From Isoperla grammatica (Eukaryota; Arthropoda; Insecta; Plecoptera; Perlodidae): a stretch of DNA of 64,000 nt. Under the pieces are notes generated by a model. The model was given only the letters and a program-made list of their open reading frames with translations, had not been told where the DNA came from and made no database searches. This document shows positions 24,219-38,140 of this stretch, in pieces. The stretch's first letter is position 1, and the number at the start of each line of letters is the position of its first letter. Location: assembly GCA_945910005.1 (NCBI GenBank), contig OX246740.1:674917-738916 (forward strand), in the 5' to 3' direction. The position numbers and the translations under genes are program-made.

Positions 24219-24297
24219 CGAGTGCTTTCATGACTTCATCGAAGTTTTCACTGGTGGCCAACTTGTATTTCTTTCCAACAAACGAAGCGAGAGACAT
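24219..24297 (-). CDS. Fatty acid-binding protein, exon 1 (residues 1-26 plus one base)
   Basis: First coding exon of a cytosolic FABP, a 10-stranded beta-barrel that carries fatty acids or retinoids inside the cell. The exon encodes a start Met and the family's N-terminal signature: Lys9-x-Tyr11-Lys12-Leu13, then Asn18-Phe19-Asp20 and Val22-Met23-Lys24-Ala25-Leu26, matching the PROSITE FABP pattern from memory. The start was chosen because it is the only Met giving the normal FABP N-terminal length, and its context (caacaATG) is a good arthropod initiation context. The exon ends CTCG|GTAAGC, a consensus donor in phase 1. Exon 2 resumes at 6715, about 17.5 kb away. Joining them restores Ala-Leu-Gly-Val-Gly with no frame break. 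Caveat: the exon could belong to a neighbouring FABP paralogue, but phase and sequence both fit. Confidence 0.9.
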
Positions 24298-24420
24298 TGT
24301 TGAATGTTGAACAATTGAACAAGAGAGAAATGTATAACACACACGTCTACACTGATTGACTGGCGAGCGAGAACTGGGAGGTTATGTTGGCCAGGCTTAC
24401 CGGCGCGCAGCGAGAGTGAG
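24298..24420 (-). promoter_or_regulatory. Probable FABP 5' UTR and initiator promoter
   Basis: Immediately upstream of the FABP start, the minus strand has a TCAGT element at 24355-24351, the common arthropod initiator. If used, it gives a leader of about 55 nt. No TATA box is visible about 30 nt further upstream; the flank is moderately GC-rich. A GGTAAG-like site further upstream leaves a non-coding first exon possible. Confidence 0.35.
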
Positions 24421-26023
24421 TTCCCCTAGTGGCGTGATCCCCCCCCCCCCCTCTTTCCCCTAGCACTACTACAATACGCCCCTCACCAACACCCCAGACG
24501 CAAGATCACATGTTCGCGCGCCAAAAAACGCCCCCCTACCTTCCAAGCGAGTCTTCAGGCCATGAGCAGATGGTGTCATATCCTGAATGCACAATATTAC
24601 ACAGCCAAATTGCGTAATTACTTACAGCACATTCGGATTCTTCAGAAGTTATAAGCTTTTTAATATAGTTGCAGGCGTTGGGGGCGGGGGGGGGGGGGGG
24701 GGGGGGGGGTATGGTTCGATACATCGAAATGTTCCCATGAGAATAACCCCAACAAGTAGTCACCAATACCTGGGGGGGGAGACCATTCGTCGAAATACCT
24801 GCTAGTATAGTGAAGTTGGCCGCAGGTGTAGGTCCGAGACGAAAGAAACCAAGGGACATGGGTTCGAATCCCATATTCACGCACTTGTCCGTCATTCTCG
24901 TCTGTTATCCAGAAGTCGACTACAATACCATAACATCAATAGTAATTATTAAGTAAATAAACAACAATGTAACAGTTTGACGATTAATGAAGGTCGGTTT
25001 ACACACTTATTTAAGATTTAATATTAAAGGTTTAACAAAATCAAATCAAGCCAAAACCATTATGGCGTTTAGGAATTCGTTAGCTCTTATACCCAAAATT
25101 CTTAGCGTAGCCGATGAGAGGCGACGTTTTATAAATCCGGTCATTGGTAGCGATTCCAGTAAAACAGTTGTGTAAACCGACCTTGAATGAATTGTACGAA
25201 CGTACACGTACTTATGTGTAGGCCTATACTTCGTGTTGTGCACTGTGTTTGTTTAATTTTTTTTTGTTATTGTATTATTAAAACAAATATTTAAAATATG
25301 TATTTCTAATATTACTATCTGAATTTTAAAATAAATTAACCCCCTTTTTTTTAAATTACCTACCCCCTCCCCCCCCCCCCACTACATGCGGTGATTAAGA
25401 GCTGCGGGTCCAAATGTTTTAATTGGTGAAGGAAACGCATACTATGCAAAGCATGCAAAGGGCTTGCTGGTATCACAAAGATTGATCCACGTTATATCAG
25501 ACAGGCAATACGCTCAGGTGGGTTGTGTTTTCCACCAGACCAGAAGGACAACACAACACACAAAACAAACACGACTCCTTTCAAGACTTGTTGTGGCCTT
25601 GACGCAAGCACTTCGTTGTGTTTGTTTTCAAATTACTACTTCAGATTACAAAACAGAATGATGATGAAAGTCCAGTCGTCAGCTGATGTATGATGTTTTT
25701 TTCGTTGATCTAATCTGTGAACAAGAAAGATGGCACAACCCCCCCCCCCCACCCCCACCGCCACCACCCTCAACCTCCATAAGCTTGGAGTGATATACTC
25801 GTATAACTTCACACCGGTGTTTAATGGCTAACGGTTACGCCACGTACATTGTCATTATTGAAAAACTGACTTTCCAACATTTGTATCCTCAACTACTGAT
25901 GCAAAATGAATTACTGTAGGCCTACTTGAAAATTGCTGTAGAACCAACGTGTGCTGTCTTTACTGACTCACTCGACCTTCGCCTTACTCACAGTCACAAT
26001 ATAGACGTCTTCGTCGTCGTAAA
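24421..26023. other. FABP upstream flank to the start of the 59-bp satellite
   Basis: Several long C or G runs (about 24440, 24686-24709, 25369, 25739) and a tRNA-like piece at 24811. No exon recognised. Confidence 0.5.
24811..24885 (+). repeat. tRNA-like sequence (SINE head or tRNA pseudogene)
   Basis: A-box-like TTGGCCGCAGGTGTAGG and a perfect T-arm, ATGGG-TTCGAAT-CCCAT. Five pairs of an acceptor stem (GTGAA/TTCAC) can form, but the anticodon arm does not fold convincingly, so a functional tRNA is not claimed. Confidence 0.4.
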
Positions 26024-29000
26024 ACAAACATAAACATCATGGCAGCACCCACATGTCGTATCACCTAGCTGTCGAATACTTCGTAAGCATAAACATCATG
26101 GCAGCCCCTACATGTCGTATCACCTAGCTGTCGAGTACTTCGTAAGCATAAACATCATGGCAGCCCCTACATGTCGTATCACCTAGCTGTCGAATACTTC
26201 GTAAGCATAAACATCATGGCAGCACCCACATGTCGTATCACCTAGCTGTCGAGTACTTCGTAAGCATAAACATCATGGCAGCACCTACATGTCGTATCAC
26301 CTAGCTGTCGAGTACTTCGTAAGCATAAACATCATGGCAGCCCCTACATGTCGTATCACCTAGCTGTCGAGTACTTCGTAAGCATAAACATCATGGCAGC
26401 ACCCACATGTCGTATCACCTAGCTGTCGAGTACTTCGTAAGCATAAACATCATGGCAGCACCCACATGTCGTATCACCTAGCTGTCGAGTACTTCGTAAG
26501 CATAAACATCATGGCAGCACCTACATGTCGTATCACCTAGCTGGCGAGTACTTCGTAAGCATAAACATCATGGCAGCACCCACATGTCGTATCACCTAGC
26601 TGTCGAGTACTTCGTCAACATAAACATCATGGCAGCCCCTACATGTCGTATCACCTAGCTGTCGAGTACTTCGTCAACATAAACATCATGGCAGCCCCTA
26701 CATGTCGTATCACCTAGCTGTCGAGTACTTCGTAAGCATAAACATCATGGCAGCACCCACATGTCGTATCACCTAGCTGTCGAGTACTTCGTACGCATAA
26801 ACATCATGGCAGCACCTACATGTCGTATCACCTAGCTGTCGAGTACTTCGTAAGCATAAACATCATGGCAGCACCCACATGTCGTATCACCTAGCTGTCG
26901 AATACTTCGTAAGCATAAACATCATGGCAGCCCCTACATGTCGTATCACCTAGCTGTCGAGTACTTCGTAAGCATAAACATCATGGCAGCACCTACATGT
27001 CGTATCACCTAGCTGTCGAATACTTCGTAAGCATAAACATCATGGCAGCACCTACATGTCGTATCACCTAGCTGTCGAATACTTCGTAAGCATAAACATC
27101 ATGGCAGCACCTACATGTCGTATCACCTAGCTGTCGAGTACTTCGTAAGCATAAACATCATGGCAGCCCCTACATGTCGTATCACCTAGCTGTCGAGTAC
27201 TTCGTAAGCATAAACATCATGGCAGCCCCTACACATGTCGTATCACCTAGCTGTCGAATACTTCGTAAGCATAAACATCATGGCAGCACCTACATGTCGT
27301 ATCACCTAGCTGTCGAGTACTTCGTACGCATAAACATCATGGCAGCACCTACATGTCGTATCACCTAGCTGTCGAGTACTTCGTACGCATAAACATCATG
27401 GCAGCACCCACATGTCGTATCACCTAGCTGTCGAGTACTTCGTAAGCATAAACATCATGGCAGCACCTACATGTCGTATCACCTAGCTGTCGAGTACTTC
27501 GTAAGCATAAACATCATGGCAGCCCCTACATGTCGTATCACCTAGCTGGCGAGTACTTCGTAAGCATAAACATCATGGCAGCACCTACATGTCGTATCAC
27601 CTAGCTGTCGAATACTTCGTAAGCATAAACATCATGGCAGCACCCACATGTCGTATCACCTAGCTGGCGAGTACTTCGTAAGCATAAACATCATGGCAGC
27701 ACCTACATGTCGTATCACCTAGCTGGCGAGTACTTCGTAAGCATAAACATCATGGCAGCACCTACATGTCGTATCACCTAGCTGTCGAATACTTCGTAAG
27801 CATAAACATCATGGCAGCACCTACATGTCGTATCACCTAGCTGTCGAATACTTCGTAAGCATAAACATCATGGCAGCACCTACATGTCGTATCACCTAGC
27901 TGTCGAGTACTTCGTAAGCATAAACATCATGGCAGCCCCTACATGTCGTATCACCTAGCTGTCGAGTACTTCGTAAGCATAAACATCATGGCAGCCCCTA
28001 CACATGTCGTATCACCTAGCTGTCGAGTACTTCGTAAGCATAAACATCATGGCAGCCCCTACATGTCGTATCACCTAGCTGTCGAGTACTTCGTAAGCAT
28101 AAACATCATGGCAGCCCCTACATGTCGTATCACCTAGCTGTCGAATACTTCGTAAGCATAAACATCATGGCAGCACCCACATGTCGTATCACCTAGCTGT
28201 CGAGTACTTCGTAAGCATAAACATCATGGCAGCCCCTACATGTCGTATCACCTAGCTGTCGAATACTTCGTAAGCATAAACATCATGGCAGCCCCTACAT
28301 GTCGTATCACATAGCTGGCGAGTACTTCGCAAGCATAAACATCATGGCAGCACCTACCTACATGTCGTATCACATAGCTGTCGAGTACTTCGTAAGCATA
28401 AACATCATGGCAGCACCTACATGTCGTATCACCTAGCTGTCGAGTACTTCGTAAGCATAAACATCATGGGAGCCCCTACATGTCGTATCACCTAGCTGTC
28501 GAGTACTTCGTAAGCATAAACATCATGGCAGCCCCTACATGTCGTATCACCTAGCTGGCGAATACTTCGTAAGCATAAACATCATGGCAGCCCCCACATG
28601 TCGTATCACCTAGCTGTCGAGTACTTCGTAAACATAAACATCATGGCAGCACCTACATGTCGTATGACCTAGCTGGCGAGTACTTCGTAAACATAAACAT
28701 CATGGCAGCACCCACATGTCGTATCACCTAGCTGTCGAGTACTTCGTAAGCATAAACATCATGGCAGCACCTACAGTCCTACATGTCGTATCACCTAGCT
28801 GTCGAGTACTTCGTAAGCATAAACATCATGGCAGCACCCACATGTCGTATCACCTAGCTGTCGAGTACTTCGTAAGCATAAACATCATGGCAGCACCTAC
28901 ATGTCGTATCACCTAGCTGGCGAGTACTTCGTAAGCATAAACATCATGGCAGCACCCACATGTCGTATCACCTAGCTGTCGAGTACTTCGTAAGCATAAA

Positions 29001-32000
29001 CATCATGGCAGCACCCACATGTCGTATCACCTAGCTGTCGAGTACTTCGTAAGCATAAACATCATGGCAGCCCCTACCCACATGTCGTATCACCTAGCTG
29101 TCGAGTACTTCGTAAGCATAAACATCATGGCAGCACCTACATGTCGTATCACCTAGCTGTCGAGTACTTCGTAAGCATAAACATCATGGCAGCACCTACA
29201 TGTCGTATCACCTAGCTGTCGAATACTTCGTACGCATAAACATCATGGCAGCACCTACATGTCGTATCACCTAGCTGTCGAATACTTCGTACGCATAAAC
29301 ATCATGGCAGCACCCACATGTCGTATCACCTAGCTGTCGAGTACTTCGTACGCATAAACATCATGGCAGCACCTACATGTCGTATCACCTAGCTGTCGAA
29401 TACTTCGTACGCATAAACATCATGGCAGCACCTACATGTCGTATCACCTAGCTGTCGAGTACTTCGTAAACATAAACATCATGGCAGCCCCTACCCACAT
29501 GTCGTATCACCTAGCTGTCGAATACTTCGTACGCATAAACATCATGGCAGCACCCACATGTCGTATCACCTAGCTGTCGAATACTTCGTACGCATAAACA
29601 TCATGGCAGCACCCACATGTCGTATCACCTAGCTGTCGAGTACTTCGTAAGCATAAACATCATGGCAGCACCTACATGTCGTATCACCTAGCTGTCGAAT
29701 ACTTCGTACGCATAAACATCATGGCAGCACCTACATGTCGTATCACCTAGCTGTCGAATACTTCGTACGCATAAACATCATGGCAGCACCCACATGTCGT
29801 ATCACCTAGCTGTCGAGTACTTCGTAAGCATAAACATCATGGCAGCCCCTACCCACATGTCGTATCACCTAGCTGGCGAGTACTTCGTAAGCATAAACAT
29901 CATGGCAGCACCTACATGTCGTATCACCTAGCTGTCGAGTACTTCGTAAGCATAAACATCATGGCAGCCCCTACATGTCGTATCACCTAGCTGTCGAATA
30001 CTTCGTAAGCATAAACATCATGGCAGCACCCACATGTCGTATCACCTAGCTGTCGAGTACTTCGTAAACATAAACATCATGGCAGCAGCACCTACATGTC
30101 GTATCACCTAGCTGTCGAGTACTTCGTAAGCATAAACATCATGGCAGCACCCACATGTCGTATCACCTAGCTGTCGAGTACTTCGTAAGCATAAACATCA
30201 TGGCAGCCCCTACATGTCGTATCACCTAGCTGTCGAGTACTTCGTAACCATAAACATCATGGCAGCACCTACATGTCGTATCACCTAGCTGTCGAGTACT
30301 TCGTAAGCATAAACATCATGGCAGCACCCACATGTCGTATCACCTAGCTGTCGAGTACTTCGTACGCATAAACATCATGGCAGCCCCTACATGTCGTATC
30401 ACCTAGCTGTCGAGTACTTCGTAAACATAAACATCATGGCAGCAGCCCCTACATGTCGTATCACCTAGCTGTCGAGTACTTCGTAAACATAAACATCATG
30501 GCAGCAGCACCTACATGTCGTATCACCTAGCTGTCGAGTACTTCGTACGCATAAACATCATGGCAGCACCTACATGTCGTATCACCTAGCTGTCGAATAC
30601 TTCGTAAACATAAACATCATGGCAGCACCTACATGTCGTATCACCTAGCTGTCGAGTACTTCGTAACCATAAACATCATGGCAGCACCTACATGTCGTAT
30701 CACCTAGCTGTCGAGTACTTCGTAAGCATAAACATCAAGGCAGCACCTACATGTCGTATCACCTAGCTGTCGAGTACTTCGTAAACATAAACATCATGGC
30801 AGCACCTACATGTCGTATCACCTAGCTGTCGAGTACTTCGTAACCATAAACATCATGGCAGCACCTACATGTCGTATCACCTAGCTGTCGAGTACTTCGT
30901 AAGCATAAACATCAAGGCAGCACCTACATGTCGTATCACCTAGCTGTCGAGTACTTCGTAAACATAAACATCATGGCAGCACCCACATGTCGTATCACCT
31001 AGCTGTCGAATACTTCGTAAACATAAACATCATGGCAGCACCTACATGTCGTATCACCTAGCTGTCGAGTACTTCGTACGCATAAACATCATGGCAGCAC
31101 CCACATGTCGTATCACCTAGCTGTCGAATACTTCGTAAACATAAACATCATGGCAGCACCCACATGTCGTATCACCTAGCTGTCGAGTACTTCGTAACCA
31201 TAAACATCATGGCAGCACCTACATGTCGTATCACCTAGCTGTCGAGTACTTCGTAAGCATAAACATCATGGCAGCACCCACATGTCGTATCACCTAGCTT
31301 CGAGTACTTCGTAAGCATAAACATCATGGCAGCACCCACATGTCGTATCACCTAGCTGTCGAGTACTTCGTAAACATAAACATCATGGCAGCACCTACAT
31401 GTCGTATCACCTAGCTGTCGAGTACTTCGTACGCATAAACATCATGGCAGCACCCACATGTCGTATCACCTAGCTGTCGAGTACTTCGTACGCATAAACA
31501 TCATGGCAGCCCCTACATGTCGTATCACCTAGCTGTCGAGTACTTCGTAAGCATAAACATCATGGCAGCACCCACATGTCGTATCACCTAGCTGTCGAGT
31601 ACTTCGTAAACATAAACATCATGGCAGCACCCACATGTCGTATCACCTAGCTGTCGAGTACTTCGTAAGCATAAACATCATGGCAGCCCCCACATGTCGT
31701 ATCACCTAGCTGTCGAGTACTTCGTAAGCATAAACATCATGGCAGCACCCACATGTCGTATCACCTAGCTGTCGAGTACTTCGTAAGCATAAACATCATG
31801 GCAGCCCCTACATGTCGTATCACCTAGCTGTCGAGTACTTCGTAAGCATAAACATCATGGCAGCACCTACATGTCGTATCACCTAGCTGTCGAGTACTTC
31901 GTAAGCATAAACATCAAGGCAGCACCCACATGTCGTATCACCTAGCTGTCGAGTACTTCGTAAACATTAACATCATGGCAGCACCCACATGTCGTATCAC

Positions 32001-35000
32001 CTAGCTGTCGAGTACTTCGTAAACATTAACATCATGGCAGCACCTACATGTCGTATCACCTAGCTGTCGAGTACTTCGTAAACATTAACATCATGGCAGC
32101 ACCCACATGTCGTATCACCTAGCTGTCGAGTACTTCGTAAGCATAAACATCATGGCAGCACCCACATGTCGTATCACCTAGCTGTCGAGTACTTCGTAAG
32201 CATAAACATCATGGCAGCACCCACATGTCGTATCACCTAGCTGTCGAGTACTTCGTAAACATAAACATCATGGCAGCACCTACATGTCGTATCACCTAGC
32301 TGTCGAGTACTTCGTAAGCATAAACATCATGGCAGCACCTACATGTCGTATCACCTAGCTGTCGAGTACTTCGTAAACATAAACATCATGGCAGCAGCAC
32401 CTACATGTCGTATCACCTAGCTGTCGAGTACTTCGTACGCATAAACATCATGGCAGCACCTACATGTCGTATCACCTAGCTGTCGAGTACTTCGTAAGCA
32501 TAAACATCAAGGCAGCACCCACATGTCGTATCACCTAGCTGTCGAGTACTTCGTACGCATAAACATCATGGCAGCACCCACATGTCGTATCACCTAGCTG
32601 TCGAGTACTTCGTAAGCATAAACATCATGGCAGCACCCACATGTCGTATCACCTAGCTGTCGAGTACTTCGTACGCATAAACATCATGGCAGCCCCTACA
32701 TGTCGTATCACCTAGCTGTCGAGTACTTCGTACGCATAAACATCAAGGCAGCACCTACATGTCGTATCACCTAGCTGTCGAGTACTTCGTAAGCATAAAC
32801 ATCATGGCAGCCCCCACATGTCGTATCACCTAGCTGTCGAGTACTTATCGTAAGCATAAACATCATGGCAGCCCCCACATGTCGTATCACCTAGCTGTCG
32901 AGTACTTCGTAAGCATAAACATCAAGGCAGCACCCACATGTCGTATCACCTAGCTGTCGAGTACTTCGTAAGCATAAACATCATGGCAGCACCTACATGT
33001 CGTATCACCTAGCTGTCGAGTACTTCGTAAGCATAAACATCATGGCAGCACCTACATGTCGTATCACCTAGCTGTCGAGTACTTCGTAAGCATAAACATC
33101 ATGGCAGCCCCCACATGTCGTATCACCTAGCTGTCGAGTACTTCGTAAGCATAAACATCATGGCAGCCCCCACATGTCGTATCACCTAGCTGTCGAGTAC
33201 TTCGTACGCATAAACATCATGGCAGCCCCTACATGTCGTATCACCTAGCTGTCGAGTACTTCGTAAGCATAAACATCATGGCAGCAGCACCTACATGTCG
33301 TATCACCTAGCTGTCGAGTACTTCGTAAGCATAAACATCATGGCAGCACCTACAGTCCTACATGTCGTATCACCTAGCTGTCGAGTACTTCGTAAGCATA
33401 AACATCATGGCAGCACCCACATGTCGTATCACCTAGCTGTCGAGTACTTCGTAAGCATAAACATCATGGCAGCACCCACATGTCGTATCACCTAGCTGTC
33501 GAGTACTTCGTAAGCATAAACATCATGGCAGCCCCCACATGTCGTATCACCTAGCTGTCGAGTACTTCGTACGCATAAACATCAAGGCAGCACCTACATG
33601 TCGTATCACCTAGCTGTCGAGTACTTCGTAAGCATAAACATCATGGCAGCCCCTACATGTCGTATCACCTAGCTGTCGAGTACTTCGTAAGCATAAACAT
33701 CATGGCAGCCCCCACATGTCGTATCACCTAGCTGTCGAGTACTTCGTAAGCATAAACATCATGGCAGCCCCTACATGTCGTATCACCTAGCTGTCGAGTA
33801 CTTCGTAAGCATAAACATCATGGCAGCCCCTACATGTCGTATCACCTAGCTGTCGAGTACTTCGTAAGCATAAACATCATGGCAGCCCCTACATGTCGTA
33901 TCACCTAGCTGGCGAGTACTTCGTAAGCATAAACATCATGGCAGCACCCACATGTCGTATCACCTAGCTGTCGAGTACTTCGTACGCATAAACATCAAGG
34001 CAGCACCTACATGTCGTATCACCTAGCTGTCGAGAACTTCGTAAGCATAAACATCATGGCAGCAGCACCTACATGTCGTATCACCTAGCTGTCGAGTACT
34101 TCGTAAGCATAAACATCAAGGCAGCACCTACATGTCGTATCACCTAGCTGTCGAATACTTCGTACGCATAAACATCATGGCAGCACCTACATGTCGTATC
34201 ACCTAGCTGTCGAGTACTTCGTACGCATAAACATCATGGCAGCCCCTACCTACATGTCGTATCACCTAGCTGTCGAGTACTTCGTACGCATAAACATCAT
34301 GGCAGCAGCACCCACATGTCGTATCACCTAGCTGTCGAGTACTTCGTACGCATAAACATCATGGCAGCACCCACATGTCGTATCACCTAGCTGTCGAGTA
34401 CTTCGTACGCATAAACATCATGGCAGCACCTACATGTCGTATCACCTAGCTGTCGAGTACTTCGTACGCATAAACATCATGGCAGCACCTACATGTCGTA
34501 TCACCTAGCTGTCGAGTACTTCGTACGCATAAACATCATGGCAGCACCCACATGTCGTATCACCTAGCTGTCGAGTACTTCGTACGCATAAACATCATGG
34601 CAGCACCCACATGTCGTATCACCTAGCTGTCGAATACTTCGTACGCATAAACATCATGGCAGCACCCACATGTCGTATCACCTAGCTGTCGAGTACTTCG
34701 TACGCATAAACATCATGGCAGCACCTACATGTCGTATCACCTAGCTGTCGAGTACTTCGTACGCATAAACATCATGGCAGCAGCACCCACATGTCGTATC
34801 ACCTAGCTGTCGAGTACTTCGTACGCATAAACATCATGGCAGCACCCACATGTCGTATCACCTAGCTGTCGAATACTTCGTACGCATAAACATCATGGCA
34901 GCACCCACATGTCGTATCACCTAGCTGTCGAGTACTTCGTACGCATAAACATCATGGCAGCACCCACATGTCGTATCACCTAGCTGTCGAATACTTCGTA

Positions 35001-37556
35001 CGCATAAACATCATGGGAGCCCCTACATGTCGTATCACCTAGCTGTCGAGTACTTCGTAAGCATAAACATCATGGCAGCACCCACATGTCGTATCACCTA
35101 GCTGTCGAGTACTTCGTAAGCATAAACATCATGGCAGCACCCACATGTCGTATCACCTAGCTGTCGAGTACTTCGTAAACATAAACATCATGGCAGCACC
35201 TACATGTCGTATCACCTAGCTGTCGAGTACTTCGTAAGCATAAACATCATGGCAGCACCTACATGTCGTATCACCTAGCTGTCGAGTACTTCGTAAGCAT
35301 AAACATCATGGCAGCACCTACATGTCGTATCACCTAGCTGTCGAGTACTTCGTAAGCATAAACATCATGGCAGCACCTACATGTCGTATCACCTAGCTGT
35401 CGAGTACTTCGTAAGCATAAACATCATGGCAGCACCTACATGTCGTATCACCTAGCTGTCGAGTACTTCGTAAGCATAAACATCAAGGCAGCACCTACAT
35501 GTCGTATCACCTAGCTGTCGAGTACTTCGTAAGCATAAACATCATGGCAGCCCCTACATGTCGTATCACCTAGCTGTCGAGTACTTCGTAAGCATAAACA
35601 TCATGGCAGCCCCTACCTACATGTCGTATCACCTAGCTGTCGAGTACTTCGTAAGCATAAACATCATGGCAGCACCCACATGTCGTATCACCTAGCTGTC
35701 GAGTACTTCGTAAGCATAAACATCATGGCAGCACCTACATGTCGTATCACCTAGCTGTCGAGTACTTCGTAAGCATAAACATCATGGCAGCCCCTACCTA
35801 CATGTCGTATCACCTAGCTGTCGAATACTTCGTACGCATAAACATCATGGCAGCACCTACATGTCGTATCACCTAGCTGTCGAGTACTTCGTAAGCATAA
35901 ACATCATGGCAGCCCCTACCTACATGTCGTATCACCTAGCTGTCGAGTACTTCGTAAGCATAAACATCATGGCAGCACCTACATGTCGTATCACCTAGCT
36001 GTCGAGTACTTCGTAAGCATAAACATCATGGCAGCACCTACATGTCGTATCACCTAGCTGTCGAGTACTTCGTAAGCATAAACATCATGGCAGCACCCAC
36101 ATGTCGTATCACCTAGCTGTCGAGTACTTCGTAAGCATAAACATCATGGCAGCACCTACATGTCGTATCACCTAGCTGTCGAGTACTTCGTAAGCATAAA
36201 CATCATGGCAGCACCTACATGTCGTATCACCTAGCTGTCGAGTACTTCGTAAACATTAACATCATGGCAGCACCTACATGTCGTATCACCTAGCTGTCGA
36301 GTACTTCGTAAGCATAAACATCATGGCAGCACCTACATGTCGTATCACCTAGCTGTCGAGTACTTCGTAAGCATAAACATCAAGGCAGCACCTACATGTC
36401 GTATCACCTAGCTGTCGAGTACTTCGTAAGCATAAACATCATGGCAGCCCCTACCTACATGTCGTATCACCTAGCTGTCGAGTACTTCGTAAGCATAAAC
36501 ATCATGGCAGCACCTACATGTCGTATCACCTAGCTGTCGAGTACTTCGTAAGCATAAACATCATGGCAGCACCTACATGTCGTATCACCTAGCTGTCGAG
36601 TACTTCGTAAGCATAAACATCATGGCAGCACCCACATGTCGTATCACCTAGCTGTCGAGTACTTCGTAAGCATAAACATCATGGCAGCACCTACATGTCG
36701 TATCACCTAGCTGTCGAGTACTTCGTAAGCATAAACATCATGGCAGCACCTACATGTCGTATCACCTAGCTGTCGAGTACTTCGTAAGCATAAACATCAT
36801 GGCAGCACCTACATGTCGTATCACCTAGCTGTCGAGTACTTCGTAAGCATAAACATCATGGCAGCACCTACATGTCGTATCACCTAGCTGTCGAGTACTT
36901 CGTAAGCATAAACATCATGGCAGCACCTACATGTCGTATCACCTAGCTGTCGAGTACTTCGTAAACATTAACATCATGGCAGCACCTACATGTCGTATCA
37001 CCTAGCTGTCGAGTACTTCGTAAGCATAAACATCATGGCAGCACCTACATGTCGTATCACCTAGCTGTCGAGTACTTCGTAAGCATAAACATCATGGCAG
37101 CACCTACATGTCGTATCACCTAGCTGTCGAGTACTTCGTAAGCATAAACATCATGGCAGCCCCTACCTACATGTCGTATCACCTAGCTGTCGAGTACTTC
37201 GTAAGCATTAACATCATGGCAGCACCTACATGTCGTATCACCTAGCTGTCGAGTACTTCGTAAGCATAAACATCATGGCAGCACCTACATGTCGTATCAC
37301 CTAGCTGTCGAGTACTTCGTAAACATTAACATCATGGCAGCACCTACATGTCGTATCACCTAGCTGTCGAGTACTTCGTAAGCATAAACATCATGGCAGC
37401 ACCTACATGTCGTATCACCTAGCTGTCGAGTACTTCGTAAGCATAAACATCATGGCAGCACCTACATGTCGTATCACCTAGCTGTCGAGTACTTCGTAAG
37501 CATAAACATCATGGCAGCACCTACATGTCGTATCACCTAGCTGTCGAGTACTTCGT
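26024..37556. repeat. 59-bp satellite, about 195 tandem copies (11.5 kb)
   Basis: Head-to-tail units built from GCATAAACATCATGGCAGCA, CATGTCGTATCACCTAG and CTGTCGAGTACTTCGT. Variation is concentrated at a few positions: gtaAGc/gtaCGc/gtaAAc/gtaACc, Acc versus Ccc, c/t before acatg, gtc/ggc, and gag/gaa. Small insertions at one junction (+2, +3, +4, +9) mark particular units. It begins about 1.7 kb upstream of the FABP start. The unit is not a multiple of three and frames are short. No other gene lies inside. Confidence 0.99.
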
Positions 37557-37690
37557 AAAAATGTCAACAAACCAACTTACCAATACAATGTTAACAGTTA
37601 CCGTTAACTTACAACAGTTATTGTGATTGGAGTATGGCTCTTTTTTAACACAATGTGTTTCAATTATTAATACCAATTATTCATTAATAA

Positions 37691-37890
37691 NNNNNNNNNN
37701 NNNNNNNNNNNNNNNNNNNNNNNNNNNNNNNNNNNNNNNNNNNNNNNNNNNNNNNNNNNNNNNNNNNNNNNNNNNNNNNNNNNNNNNNNNNNNNNNNNNN
37801 NNNNNNNNNNNNNNNNNNNNNNNNNNNNNNNNNNNNNNNNNNNNNNNNNNNNNNNNNNNNNNNNNNNNNNNNNNNNNNNNNNNNNNNNNN
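37691..37890. other. Assembly gap (200 N)
   Basis: Exactly 200 N, probably a placeholder rather than a measured size. It lies about 130 bp after the 59-bp satellite. Confidence 1.
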
Positions 37891-37977
37891 CCCCGCCCTC
37901 CTACTTGCCCCTTTCCTCCAAACAGCCCCCTATTGCATCTTCATCCATCGAGGGTCGAGCCACGAGGCTAATCGAGA

Positions 37978-38140
37978 CAATGAGTGGGTACTCATTGTCT
38001 CGATTAGCCTCGTTGCAAAAATATGAGACGTTAAGCCAGAATATCAATCATTCATCATCTTTATTTTCACCCGCTCATCGTCTCGATTGGCCATAGTTGC
38101 GAAAATATGAGACGTTAAGCCCCATTAATCAATCATTAAA
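37978..38140 (+). mobile_element. SINE 3' domain, two tandem copies
   Basis: Two consecutive copies, at about 37981-38056 and 38060-38136. Each runs CTCATTGTCTCGATTRGCC, TTGCRAAAATATGAGACG, TTAAGCC and ends in ATCAATCATT. A short palindrome over 37964-38007 (around ACTCATTGTCTCGATTAGCC) precedes them. Confidence 0.6.

Noticed and set aside
24811..24885. Functional tRNA gene
   Set aside because: The T-arm is perfect, but the acceptor stem has only five pairs and the anticodon arm does not fold, so a SINE head or pseudogene is more likely.
26024..37556. CRISPR-like array of regularly spaced repeats
   Set aside because: The 59-bp units abut with no unique spacers; this is a eukaryotic satellite, and no cas genes are present.
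37627..37971. Frame crossing the N gap
   Set aside because: Its length comes from 200 unknown bases of placeholder size.
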